Below, piece after piece: positions 52,539 through 60,817 of a DNA stretch of 64,000 bases. The stretch comes from Verrucomicrobiota bacterium (GTDB taxonomy: Bacteria; Verrucomicrobiota; Kiritimatiellia; RFP12; UBA1067). A program made the position numbers and the translations under genes. The notes below the pieces were generated by a model. It was not told the origin of the DNA and did no database searches. It worked only from the letters and a program-made list of their open reading frames with translations. Each line of letters begins with the position of its first letter. Position 1 is the first letter of the stretch. The stretch lies in contig JAHFSX010000004.1 of the NCBI GenBank assembly GCA_023269675.1, positions 147,452-211,451 on the forward strand, in the 5' to 3' direction.

Positions 52539-53324
52539 ATGAGGAGAATGTGTATGACGGCGGTTGCGGCATGTATGGCGATGACGGTCGCGGGGCAGGC
52601 GCTGCCCCAGGCCGTGGCGCACCGGGGCGGCTCGCGCGAACAGGACGAGAACACCCTGCAGGGGATGAAGAACAGCTATGAGAAGGGCGTCCGGGGGTTC
52701 GAGACCGACGTGCGGCTCACCAAGGACCGGCGCATTGTCGTGTCGCACGACGACACCCTTGAGCGCACCACGGACGGCAAAGGCAAGGTGGAAACCATGA
52801 CCGCCGCCGAGCTCGCGCCGGTCCGGACAAAGAAGTCGGGACAGCCGCTGCCCTATCTGGAGGAGCTTTTCGATTTCCTGAGAGACAAGGAGGGCGCCTT
52901 CATCCAGGTCGAGATCAAATGCGGCAAGTACACCGACGAGGAGCTGGCCGAGATGTGCGGCATCATGACGGAGATGGTGAAGAAGCAGATCGATCCCGCC
53001 AAGGTCATCTTCATCTGCTTTGAAGCGCGCGCCTTGCAGAAGATCAAGGAGCTGAACCCCAAACAGCAGACCTGCCTGGTCTCGACCGAGGTCAACGCGG
53101 GCGTGCTCAAAACCGCCCAGGCGGTCCACGCCGAATACCTGTCGGTCCAGCTCAACAACCTCTACCGCGGCTTCGTGAAGGACGCGCACAAAGCCGGCCT
53201 GAAAGTGACCACCTGGACCGTCAAGAACGATGAGGACGCGCGGCTCGCGATCCTGCTGGGCACGGACTATGTGGCCACGGACATCCCGGCCGCGCAGCTT
53301 GAGCAGAAGAGCGCGCGGCCGTAA
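52539..53324 (+). CDS. Exported glycerophosphodiester phosphodiesterase (GDPD)
   Basis: A 261-residue enzyme with a signal peptide (MTAVAACMAMTVAGQA). GDPD motifs are intact: the catalytic AHRGGSREQDENT (H28, R29 and the downstream Glu), FETDVRLTKDRRIVVSHDD with its metal-binding Glu, Asp and second His, and a late VTTWTVKNDEDARLAILLG. It splits glycerophosphodiesters into an alcohol and glycerol-3-phosphate, outside the cytoplasm. The released glycerol-3-phosphate would be taken up by the antiporter encoded just upstream, the same logic as GlpQ-GlpT. Length and motif order are normal for the family. Confidence 0.93.
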   Translation: MRRMCMTAVAACMAMTVAGQALPQAVAHRGGSREQDENTLQGMKNSYEKGVRGFETDVRLTKDRRIVVSHDDTLERTTDGKGKVETMTAAELAPVRTKKSGQPLPYLEELFDFLRDKEGAFIQVEIKCGKYTDEELAEMCGIMTEMVKKQIDPAKVIFICFEARALQKIKELNPKQQTCLVSTEVNAGVLKTAQAVHAEYLSVQLNNLYRGFVKDAHKAGLKVTTWTVKNDEDARLAILLGTDYVATDIPAAQLEQKSARP

Positions 53325-53383
53325 GGGGTCCGGCGGGGTGCGGTTCAGTATCGTTGAAACTGAATCGCGCCAAGGAGAATTTA

Positions 53384-53590
53384 GAAGTTAGGAGTTAGGA
53401 TTTAGGAGTCGGAAGCGCAAAAGGCCCTGAAAACAGGGCGTTCGACAAAGAGGACCCTTCCGCGAACAACCGCTTCTTGAGGCCAAACGTTTGACCTCAT
53501 TTTGAAGACACGAACACGGACTCTCGAGCCTGGTACGATCACGTTCGCTGCCATGGCATGGCAACTCCTAACTCCTAACTCCTAAATCCT
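53384..53590. repeat. Family E inverted repeat of TTAGGAG-type heptamers
   Basis: GTTAGGAGTTAGGATTTAGG begins at 53387, and its inverted counterpart ACTCCTAACTCCTAACTCCT begins at 53564. They bracket about 155 bases with internal hairpins GCCCTG/CAGGGC (53424-53439) and GAGGCCAAAC/GTTTGACCTC (53479-53498). The order of the heptamers differs between the ends, so the repeat is imperfect. It fills most of the 370-base gap after the GDPD gene; no gene lies inside. Confidence 0.7.
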
Positions 53591-53627
53591 CCTTCGGGCG
53601 TGGATTCAACGAAGTTGAATCACACCC
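53590..53627 (+). repeat. Family H hairpin repeat, copy 2
   Basis: TCCTTCGGG followed by a perfect 8-bp stem GATTCAAC (53603-53610), loop GAA, GTTGAATC (53614-53621). It matches 11653-11691. A diverged inverted relative (TTCAGT...ACTGAATCGCGCC) lies at 53343-53370 on the other side of the family E repeat, so H-like hairpins flank E on both sides. Confidence 0.65.
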
Positions 53628-53694
53628 CAAAGGCATCTCCGCGCTTGCAACTGCGGAACCGGTGGTGTTTAATACCGTAGAAAGGTTTGAGTCT

Positions 53695-54690
53695 ATGCGT
53701 ACATGCACCGGTTTCGTGGTCGCGGTTCTGCTGGCAGCCGTGTCGCAGGCGGAGGAGATCGTCAAGGTCGGCATGATCGGCCTCGACACCTCGCATTGCC
53801 TGGAGTTCGCCAAGGCGTTCAACGCCACCAACCCCGCGCCGGAGTATGCGGGCTTCCGCGTGGTGGCCGTCTACCCCAAGGGCAGCGAGGACATCGCCTC
53901 CAGCACGAACCGCGTGCCGGGCTACATCGAGAAGATCACGCCCCTGGGCGTGGAGCTGGTCGGCTCCATCGACGAGCTGCTCAAGCGCTGCGACGTGGTG
54001 CTGCTGGAGTCCAACGACGGCCGCGTGCATCTGAAACAGGCGCTGCCGGTCTTCAAGTCGGGCAAGCGCGTGTTCATCGACAAGCCCGTCGCCGGCACGC
54101 TGGCCCAGTGCCTCGCGCTCTTCGACGCGGCCAAGCGCTACCACACGCCCATGTTCTCCTGCTCCTCGGTGCGCTACACGACCAACACCGCCGTGATCCT
54201 CTCCGGCAAGTACGGCCCCGTGGTGGGCGCGGAAACCTACGGCCCCTGCTCGCTGGAAGCGACGCATCCCGACCTCTTCTGGTACGGCATCCACGGCGTG
54301 GAGCAGCTCTTCACGCTGATGGGCACGGGCTGCGCGACCGTCGTGCGCGTCAGCACGCCGGGCACCGACGTGGCGGTCGGCACCTGGAAGGACGGCCGCG
54401 TCGGCACCTTCCGCGGCAACCGGGACAGCAGCTACGCCTTTGGCGCGGATGTCTTTTTCAAGAAGAGCGTCCAGCGCGTGGACGACTACAAAGGCTACGG
54501 GCTGATGCTCGTCGAGATCGCGAAATTCTTCAAGACCGGCGTCGCGCCGGTCACGCCGGAAGAAACGATCGAGATCTTCGCCTTCATGGAGGCGGCGGAC
54601 GAGAGCAAGCGGCGCGGCGGCGTTCCCGTGAGCGTGGCGGAAGTCTTGGCCAAGGCCCGCGCCGAAGCCGCGACGCTTTCGCCGGAATAG
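53695..54690 (+). CDS. Exported Gfo/Idh/MocA-like oxidoreductase
   Basis: A 331-residue protein. A signal-like start MRTCTGFVVAVLLAAVSQAE leads into a Rossmann domain (VKVGMIGLDTSHCLEFAKAF). The usual GxGxxG is replaced by GLDTSH, so NAD(P) binding may be weakened. VLLESNDGRVHLKQALPVFK and KRVFIDKPVAGTLAQCLALF are Gfo/Idh/MocA signatures with the EKP-type motif as DKP. The C-terminal alpha/beta domain is present. AAAGG precedes the ATG. The family oxidises sugars or sugar acids. A DUF4091 gene follows after 44 bases, so they look like a transcription unit. Confidence 0.83.
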   Translation: MRTCTGFVVAVLLAAVSQAEEIVKVGMIGLDTSHCLEFAKAFNATNPAPEYAGFRVVAVYPKGSEDIASSTNRVPGYIEKITPLGVELVGSIDELLKRCDVVLLESNDGRVHLKQALPVFKSGKRVFIDKPVAGTLAQCLALFDAAKRYHTPMFSCSSVRYTTNTAVILSGKYGPVVGAETYGPCSLEATHPDLFWYGIHGVEQLFTLMGTGCATVVRVSTPGTDVAVGTWKDGRVGTFRGNRDSSYAFGADVFFKKSVQRVDDYKGYGLMLVEIAKFFKTGVAPVTPEETIEIFAFMEAADESKRRGGVPVSVAEVLAKARAEAATLSPE

Positions 54691-54734
54691 GGCGCGGCGC
54701 AATTGCTCTGTCTCTTTTATCTCGAACGGAGGCC

Positions 54735-56573
54735 GTGAAAAGACTCCAAAGCCTGACTCTGCTGGTGCTGCTGTGCAGCCAGACCTGCCTTGCCGACACC
54801 CGTGCGGCGGAGAGCGCCACCCTCATCGTGGAGGGCTGGAAGCACCGCGTCTGGGCGCTGTACCCCGTGGAGAAGCTGAAGGCGGATGAGGCGCTGCCCA
54901 CGCTAAACAAGGGTGACCGGGTGGCCCTCACGGCGGCACGCGGCGAGGCGGAGCCGTTTGTGCTCGTGCTCCGCAGCGACGTGCCCCTGCGGCAGGTCAC
55001 GGTGTCGGGCACTGACCTGCGCGCGGCGGACGGCACAACCCTGAGCGCCGCCGCCCTCCGCGTGCAGCGCCTGGCTTACATCCACGTGGACGAGCCCAGC
55101 GGCACGCGCATGAAACAAGCCCTGCCTTACGAAACCGGCACGGGCGACTTTCCCGACCCCTTGCTCAGGGCAGGAGGCGACGCCCGGCCCCACCGCAATC
55201 TGCAGTTCCTGGTGACGCTGCACGTGCCGCGCGGGGCCAAGGCCGGCCGCTACGAGGGCGCGGTGAAACTCAGCTACCGGCGCGAAGGCTGGATGCCGGC
55301 GGACAGGGAGACGACGGACACCCTTCCGCTCACCGTCGTGGTGCGGCCGTTCGCGCTGCCCGAGACCTCGCCCCTCCTCAACACGAGCGTCGCCTCGCCG
55401 CAGGCCCTGCCCGCCTGGCTGCAGAAACCCGAAACGCTCGCGGAGCTCCAGCGCGATTTCATGGAGCATGGCCAGACTCCCGACCCGCTCCCCTCGCCGG
55501 TGCTCCATCTTTCCAATGACGGCACGCTCACCGTGGACTCCGGCGCGTGGGAAGCCGCGGCTGCCGCCCTGCTTGACGGAAAGCGGGCGGCGCATCTTTT
55601 CCTGCCGGTCTGGAGCATGCGGAAAACAGGCGAGATGCAGGGCGTTTACTTTCTGTGGCACTACCCCGCCGTCACCAACCAGCTCTGGTCCGGCGCGCGG
55701 ATCTGCGATGCGCAGGGCGATCTCACCGCGGACTTCCAGCGCCGCTTCGGGGCCTACCTCCAACAGATGCACGCCGTGCTGGAGCGGCATGGATGGCTGG
55801 GGCGCGTGTTCATTACGACCATGGACGAGCCCTACACCTATCACACGGATGACCGCGCTCTGGACACGCCTGCCAACAACTACCGCGTCATGGGCAACTT
55901 TATCCGCTTCGTCCGCGCCACCGCGCCCGGCCTGCGCACCTTCGCCACCGCAGACCCGGCACCGGAGCTGAACGGTCTCATCGACCACTGGTGCCTCCGA
56001 AACCTGGACCACGCCGCCGCCGCCCGCGAGCGTGTGGAGAAGTTCGGCGAGGTCGTCACCTTCTGCGACAACTACCGCAGCTTCATCGATTATCCCGCCG
56101 TGAGCAGCCGCAGCCTCGGCTGGCTCGCCTGGAAAATCGGAGCGCGCGGCTGGCTCACTTACGAGACGCTCGGGGCTTTCACCGACGCGTGGGAGGGGCC
56201 CGCCTTCGTCTATCCCCATTTCAGCGGAGGCACCGTCTGGGGCATGGGGCAGCTCTTCTATCCCGCACCCGGCGGCTCGGGTTACATTGCCTCCAGCCTT
56301 CGCTGGGAGATGATGCGCGAGGGCTGCGAAGACTACGCCTATCTGTGGCTGCTGCGGGAGCGCCTCACGTCGCTGCCCGCCGCGCGGCAGGGAAGTGCCG
56401 CCGCCCGAGAGGCGCAAGCCCTGCTCGAGGGGGCCGCGAATCGCGTTGTCGGCGGATCGGGCGATGCCGAGACGGCCTCGCAACACCCGCAGCCCAACGC
56501 GCAGAGCAATCGCATCCCGCATGATCTCCGCCAGCGCGTGGGCGACTTGATCGAGCAGCTGTCGGCCCCGTGA
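54735..56573 (+). CDS. Secreted DUF4091 (glycoside-hydrolase-like) protein
   Basis: A 612-residue protein starting at GTG, with a signal peptide (VKRLQSLTLLVLLCSQTCLA). GGAGG stands only two bases ahead of the GTG, which is closer than usual. The first 220 residues are beta-sandwich (VALTAARGEAEPFVLVLRSD; LQFLVTLHVPRGAKAGRYEG). The middle is barrel-like (VFITTMDEPYTYHTDD). The C terminus carries the DUF4091 signature SLRWEMMREGCEDYAYLWLL. Members occur in glycan-degradation loci and are thought to be glycosidases, but without proven chemistry. The candidate acid is the Asp-Glu-Pro in the middle domain. Confidence 0.85.
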   Translation: MKRLQSLTLLVLLCSQTCLADTRAAESATLIVEGWKHRVWALYPVEKLKADEALPTLNKGDRVALTAARGEAEPFVLVLRSDVPLRQVTVSGTDLRAADGTTLSAAALRVQRLAYIHVDEPSGTRMKQALPYETGTGDFPDPLLRAGGDARPHRNLQFLVTLHVPRGAKAGRYEGAVKLSYRREGWMPADRETTDTLPLTVVVRPFALPETSPLLNTSVASPQALPAWLQKPETLAELQRDFMEHGQTPDPLPSPVLHLSNDGTLTVDSGAWEAAAAALLDGKRAAHLFLPVWSMRKTGEMQGVYFLWHYPAVTNQLWSGARICDAQGDLTADFQRRFGAYLQQMHAVLERHGWLGRVFITTMDEPYTYHTDDRALDTPANNYRVMGNFIRFVRATAPGLRTFATADPAPELNGLIDHWCLRNLDHAAAARERVEKFGEVVTFCDNYRSFIDYPAVSSRSLGWLAWKIGARGWLTYETLGAFTDAWEGPAFVYPHFSGGTVWGMGQLFYPAPGGSGYIASSLRWEMMREGCEDYAYLWLLRERLTSLPAARQGSAAAREAQALLEGAANRVVGGSGDAETASQHPQPNAQSNRIPHDLRQRVGDLIEQLSAP

Positions 56574-56601
56574 GTGCTGGATATCGCGCAACCCGCGACG
56601 A

Positions 56602-57792
56602 TCACGGCTTCCCCGGTGCGCCCAGATACTGCCCCATCGCCGTCGCGAGGTTCGCGCCGAACTGGCGGGCGGACAGCGCCGTAACCTCGGCGGCGTTCGC
56701 GGTCGCGTAAGGGATTTCGAAGGAACCCGCCAACCGCACGCCGGGCAGGGCAGCCGCCCAGCCGACGGCACTCAGGCCTTGCTTGTAATTGGCTGCCGTG
56801 TTCCACGCTTTCCCGTGCGGCAGGTCGTTCGCCTGCCGGTAGGCCAAGGGGTTCGGCTCGATCTTTTCAAGCAGCTTGCCGAAGGCCTGCTGCTGCGCCC
56901 ACAGGTTCGTGTCCGCGCTGCCGACCTGATAGGCCCATTCGTTGTATTCCCCGCGGATATACGGACAGTGCAGGTCCAGCGCCACGGCCAGCTTCCCGCC
57001 CGCCCACTGCGGCACCTGCCCGCGGATCGCGGCGGTCTCCACATGCACGCTCGCGCCGTCGTAATCGCGGTTGTGGTCGCGCGGCGCCCGGTTCTTGCCC
57101 TGGTCGCCGTCTTCGACCCCGTCTTTGTCCACAAACGGGACCACCAGAAACTCCACGTTCTCGCGCAGCCACCGGCCCTTCTCATCGTCCGCCAGCACCC
57201 CTCCGATGATTCCCTCCAGCACGTAGCTGGCCATCATCTCGCAGGCGTGGTGGCGCGCCGTCAGCAACACGCGGCAGCGCGGCGCCGACCGGATGCAGCC
57301 GAGGCGCAGCTTCTCCACCGGGCGCCCTTTGCGCGTGACCGCCAGCTGGCCTTTCTCGAGAAACGGGGAACCCTCGAACCGCGTGATGAAACGCTCCCAG
57401 TCTCTCTGCGTATAAACCATGCCGAAGGCGAACCACGCCTCGGACTCGGCGGGCTTGAAATTATAAGTGAAACTGTTCTTCGTGAAATCCCGGTTCAGCC
57501 AGCGCCACGCGAGTCCCTGATCGTCCGACACCGCCGGCCCGCGCGTGCCGACCGGATCGCCGTCGGTGAAATGGAACGTCAGCGTGCGGCCCTCCGCCCC
57601 GCGCACGCGGAACGCCCAGTAGAACCACCACTGCGTGCTGCCGCGCCGCTCCTGATGCAGATAGACCTGATCCCCCTCGACGCGCTCGACCACGATGTTT
57701 CCGGCAGGGGTCTGCGCATCGACGCGGACCTCGGCGATGACCGTCGAAACGCACAACACCGCACAACACATCCCTGCGATTCTCAATCTCAT
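56602..57792 (-). CDS. Secreted M14 zinc carboxypeptidase
   Basis: A 396-residue protein with signal peptide MRLRIAGMCCAVLCVSTVIA. An N-terminal beta domain (FRVRGAEGRTLTFHFTDGDP) is of the type found in cytosolic-carboxypeptidase-like M14 members. The zinc ligands are H182 and E185 in RHHACEMM and H275 in ALDLHCPYI; the catalytic Glu is in GSFEIPYA. The start at 57792 is preferred: the in-frame extension to 57894 runs through a family A repeat. It probably trims peptides or cell-wall stems outside the cell. It follows the SGNH gene on the same strand. Confidence 0.88.
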   Translation of the reverse strand: MRLRIAGMCCAVLCVSTVIAEVRVDAQTPAGNIVVERVEGDQVYLHQERRGSTQWWFYWAFRVRGAEGRTLTFHFTDGDPVGTRGPAVSDDQGLAWRWLNRDFTKNSFTYNFKPAESEAWFAFGMVYTQRDWERFITRFEGSPFLEKGQLAVTRKGRPVEKLRLGCIRSAPRCRVLLTARHHACEMMASYVLEGIIGGVLADDEKGRWLRENVEFLVVPFVDKDGVEDGDQGKNRAPRDHNRDYDGASVHVETAAIRGQVPQWAGGKLAVALDLHCPYIRGEYNEWAYQVGSADTNLWAQQQAFGKLLEKIEPNPLAYRQANDLPHGKAWNTAANYKQGLSAVGWAAALPGVRLAGSFEIPYATANAAEVTALSARQFGANLATAMGQYLGAPGKP

Positions 57793-57805
57793 AGCGTTTC
57801 CGTAT

Positions 57806-57865
57806 GTTGTACCGCCTTCAGGCGGAGGTTCGACATTGCCGCGTTTCCGGCTGAAGCCGGCACAC
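57806..57865 (-). repeat. Family A double-hairpin element, single copy in a leader
   Basis: A 60-base element with left arm GTTGTACCGCCTTCAGGCGG (57806-57825) and right palindrome CCGGCTGAAGCCGG (57847-57860). The right terminal repeat is degraded (CGGCACAC instead of CGGTACAAC). It occupies most of the 98-base gap between the SGNH gene and the M14 start, ending 14 bases from the start codon. Confidence 0.9.
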
Positions 57866-57890
57866 CAGACCCGATATCCCTTGTCCGCAA

Positions 57891-59198
57891 TCACTTCTCA
57901 CCCGCACCGAACAGCTCCATCAGCGCGTCCGCGAAGAGCTTCATGCCGCGCTCGTCGGGATGGTTGATATTGTTCATCAGCAGCGTGGAGTACGGCAGCC
58001 CCTGCCGCCAGAGCCGCCCCCAGCGCAGCGAGGCGTCCGCCAGCGCGACGCGGTTGTTCTCCGCGAAGAGCCGCAGGCCGTGCACGTAAGGCCGCGGATC
58101 CCGGTCGATCTCGCGCTGCTGCTTGAGCCCCATCCAGTCCGGCCGCGCGTAGTGCGGCGTGAGGATGACCCACTCCGCGCCGATCAGCTTGAAGTCCTTG
58201 AGGATCGCGCCGTAGTTCTCGAGCACGGCCGCCTCGTCCATCGAGGCGTCGTTGATGAACTCGGAGACGATCAGGTCGGGCTTGAGCGCCAGCACCTTCT
58301 CGGCGTAGTTGCGCGGACTGCCCGGCGGCTCGCGGCGGTAGGCCGTGGTGGTGCGGCCGCCCCACCCTTCGGAGAGCATCACGATGCTCGCCTGCGGGAA
58401 GCGCTCGCGCAGCCGCGCCGCGAACTGCTCCTGCCACTTTTTCTCAAACGGCAGGTACACGCACTCGGTCACGCTGTCGCCCCACGCCAGAATCCGCACG
58501 GGCGCGCCGCTTCGCAGCTTCGCGAGCGTCTGCGGCAGCAGACGCTCCTCGGCCGCCGCTCCGACGCGCGGAGGCTCGGGATAGGCGAGCTCCAGAATCG
58601 GGTAGAGCATCGCGGGCGCGAGCTGTTCCGCGCGGCCCGGCAGCCAGACGTTGCCCACGCGGGTCTCGCCCGCGGCGAGCTCCGGCGGCCGCGGCGTGGC
58701 CACGTGCGGCACGCCCTTGCGCAGCGCGAGCCGCTTGTCCGCGGCGAGCACCACGCTGTCGAGCCGCATCATCGCGTAGCGGTACGTCGCATACACCGTC
58801 TTGTTCGATGGGATCGCGCCGCCCTCCAGTCGCCCGAACCCGCCCCAGCGCGGCTCGAGCTGATAGTCCTTGCCGAGCACATAAGCCTTCGCCGCCGCCC
58901 CCGGCGCGTCGCGCACGACCAGCGACGCCGGCTCCAGAGCGTCCGCCACGCTGCACGCCTCGGCCCTGGTGCCGAGCAGCGGCGTGCCGCGGCGCCAGAC
59001 CGGCCCCTGGAACGGGGCCAGCGCGTCGTACTTCTCGTCCGTAACCGTCACGATGTCGGGCGGATCGACGGTCAGCACGGCGGAAACCTCGCCGCAGGCG
59101 ACCCTCACCTGCCAGCCGCCCGCCGCTTCCATGCGCGGCGGCTCGGCGGCGTGGGCGAACATCGTCGCACAAACGACGGATGCAAATACCTTCATCAT
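57891..59198 (-). CDS. Secreted SGNH/GDSL hydrolase with N-terminal beta domain
   Basis: A 435-residue protein with a short signal peptide (MMKVFASVVCATMFAHA). Residues about 20-220 form a beta-rich domain. The SGNH fold follows: block I LAWGDSVTE with S242, block II GWGGRT, block III SEFINDA, block V NNINHPDERGM with the D-x-x-H-like pair as H-P-D. It hydrolyses acyl esters, most likely acetyl groups on polysaccharides, given the neighbouring CE7 esterase. Starts at 59198 and 59195 are equivalent. A family C element lies in its leader. Confidence 0.87.
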   Translation of the reverse strand: MMKVFASVVCATMFAHAAEPPRMEAAGGWQVRVACGEVSAVLTVDPPDIVTVTDEKYDALAPFQGPVWRRGTPLLGTRAEACSVADALEPASLVVRDAPGAAAKAYVLGKDYQLEPRWGGFGRLEGGAIPSNKTVYATYRYAMMRLDSVVLAADKRLALRKGVPHVATPRPPELAAGETRVGNVWLPGRAEQLAPAMLYPILELAYPEPPRVGAAAEERLLPQTLAKLRSGAPVRILAWGDSVTECVYLPFEKKWQEQFAARLRERFPQASIVMLSEGWGGRTTTAYRREPPGSPRNYAEKVLALKPDLIVSEFINDASMDEAAVLENYGAILKDFKLIGAEWVILTPHYARPDWMGLKQQREIDRDPRPYVHGLRLFAENNRVALADASLRWGRLWRQGLPYSTLLMNNINHPDERGMKLFADALMELFGAGEK

Positions 59199-59216
59199 GG
59201 TTTACTCCTGAGTTTA

Positions 59217-59294
59217 GGTAGGGACGGTTCCCCGAACCGTCCGCCGGTCCATGCGCGCAAAGCCCTGCGGACGCCTCGGGGAGGCGTCCCTACC
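59217..59294 (-). repeat. Family C double-hairpin element
   Basis: A 78-base element. The outer inverted repeat is perfect: GGTAGGGACG (59217-59226) and CGTCCCTACC (59285-59294). Inside are two perfect 9-bp hairpins with 3-base loops, GGACGGTTC/GAACCGTCC (59222-59242) and GGACGCCTC/GAGGCGTCC (59269-59289). The outer repeat shares bases with both hairpins, so only one of the two foldings can form at a time. Confidence 0.9.
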
Positions 59295-59327
59295 AATAGC
59301 GCTTGCCCCGGTTAATCCTCTTCTCGT

Positions 59328-60623
59328 CTACTTGATCCCGAACTTGTCGCGCAGCCAGACATAGGCCTTGGGATAGAAGTCGCCCCCCCGCACGCCGTGC
59401 CCGGTCTCCGGATAGATGATGAAGCGCTTCTCGCCCTTCAGCAGATTATACGGCGCGAAGTTCGTGCGCGTCGGACAGATGGGGTCCTGCAGGCCCACGC
59501 CCATGAAAACCGGGCAGGTGATCCACGGCGCGAAGTTTTTCACGTCGTAGTAGGTCAGCATCGCGTACATGCCGTCCCGCGTCACCCCTTTATCGTTCGT
59601 GGCGAGATAGTTCCGGTAGACGCTGCCCGGCCACGGGGTCATCGCGATGAAGTTCGGGATGTCGCAGAAGCCCGGGATCGTGGGCACGCACAGCGCGACG
59701 CGCCGATCCAACGCGGCACAGACATAAGAGAGCGTGCCGCCCTGGCTGCCGCCTTCCACCGCGATGCGGCTCGGGTCCGCCTCCGGACGCGAGCAGACGA
59801 AGTCGATCGCCCGCACAGTGTCCAGATACGCGCCTCGGAAATAATAGTCGTCGCGGCTGTCGAGGCGGTAAGCCATCCAGTCGCCGTAGACGTTCCCCGG
59901 CTTCGTCACGCCCTGGCCCCGCGTGGAGGCCACGTAGTGGATGCAGCCGTCCGCGGCGCGGTCGGGAATCGACGGTCCGGAGCCGTAGCCGAGAAAGCGG
60001 ACGACCACGGGATACTTGCCCGGCTTTTTGGGCACCGCATAATGACCGCCCACCAGCACATCGCCGAACGAGCGCATGCGCACCTCGTAGAGATCCACGG
60101 CCGCCGTGCAGAGGTTGGTGACCAGCACCAGCGAATAACGCGGCTCGACCTTCGCCAGCTCGGCCAGGCTGTTGTCCCAGAACGCTTTGAAATCGGGCTT
60201 GGACGAAGGCGGCGACACGATCTTCTCCGGCTCGTAACCGAGATTGAACGATGTCGGCGGGCTCTGCTTGCCCTCGCGTTCGAGATGCGCCGTGACGCGG
60301 TAGATGCCCGGAGCAGTGACTTTATGGCTGACCGTCTGGTTCAGGCTGCCGCCCTCTGGAAGCGACACCGGACCTTTCAACACCGTCACGGTGGCACCGG
60401 CGTCGGTCGCGATTTCCGTGACCAGCACGGCCTCGATCGTTTGCTTTGTCGCATTGGACAGATGGAGCGTTACGGACAAGGCCTCCTCGCCATAAAACAC
60501 GCCCTTCTCTTCGGCGAGGCGGACAGCGACCCGCACGGGAAAGTTGGTTTCTGGCGCTTGCGCGAATGCGAGCGAGGCGACCAACAGACAGGCACTGAAT
60601 AAGGCAACGTGTTTCTTATGCAT
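59328..60623 (-). CDS. Secreted acetyl xylan esterase, CE7-like
   Basis: A 431-residue protein with signal KHVALFSACLLVASLAFAQA. An N-terminal beta domain (about 25-140) precedes an alpha/beta-hydrolase of the AXE1/CE7 family. CE7 signatures are TRGQGVTKPGNVYGDWM and RAIDFVCSRPEADPSRIAVE. The nucleophile is S293 in GGSQGGTLSY, with Asp in VGLQDPICP and His in PETGHGVRG. It removes acetyl groups from acetylated xylan oligosaccharides or similar sugars. No clear ribosome-binding site precedes the start; the start is set by the signal peptide. Confidence 0.92.
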   Translation of the reverse strand: MHKKHVALFSACLLVASLAFAQAPETNFPVRVAVRLAEEKGVFYGEEALSVTLHLSNATKQTIEAVLVTEIATDAGATVTVLKGPVSLPEGGSLNQTVSHKVTAPGIYRVTAHLEREGKQSPPTSFNLGYEPEKIVSPPSSKPDFKAFWDNSLAELAKVEPRYSLVLVTNLCTAAVDLYEVRMRSFGDVLVGGHYAVPKKPGKYPVVVRFLGYGSGPSIPDRAADGCIHYVASTRGQGVTKPGNVYGDWMAYRLDSRDDYYFRGAYLDTVRAIDFVCSRPEADPSRIAVEGGSQGGTLSYVCAALDRRVALCVPTIPGFCDIPNFIAMTPWPGSVYRNYLATNDKGVTRDGMYAMLTYYDVKNFAPWITCPVFMGVGLQDPICPTRTNFAPYNLLKGEKRFIIYPETGHGVRGGDFYPKAYVWLRDKFGIK

Positions 60624-60682
60624 GATAGGAGTGATAGTAAGGGGTTCTGTTTCGTTTGGCAACACAGTCTTTGGTTTTGAGT

Positions 60683-60803
60683 GCGCCCGGCTCCGGGCGC
60701 TTTCAAGGGCGCGGCCCGACGCGCCCATCGGCATCGCGCGGGGCAACCCAGACAAGTGTGGCAGGGTCAGGACCCTGCCTTGAAAGCGCGGCCAGGGCCG
60801 CGC
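60683..60803. repeat. Family D symmetric four-hairpin element
   Basis: Four perfect stems stand in a row: GCGCCCGG/CCGGGCGC (60683-60700), GGGCGCG/CGCGCCC (60707-60726), GGCAGGGTC/GACCCTGCC (60760-60779) and GCGCGGCC/GGCCGCGC (60786-60803). GCGCTTTCAAGG (60697-60708) and CCTTGAAAGCGC (60778-60789) form a perfect 12-base outer inverted repeat between the first and last pairs. It lies in the leader of the CE7 gene. Confidence 0.85.
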
Positions 60804-60817
60804 AGTCAAACCGGGCC

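Noticed and set aside
53384..53590. Insertion sequence between GDPD and the oxidoreductase
   Set aside because: Inverted repeats are present, but the inner about 155 bases carry no transposase frame; at most it is a non-autonomous element.
57793..57894. Earlier start of the M14 peptidase at 57894
   Set aside because: The added residues are the translated family A repeat and would remove the N-terminal position of the signal peptide.
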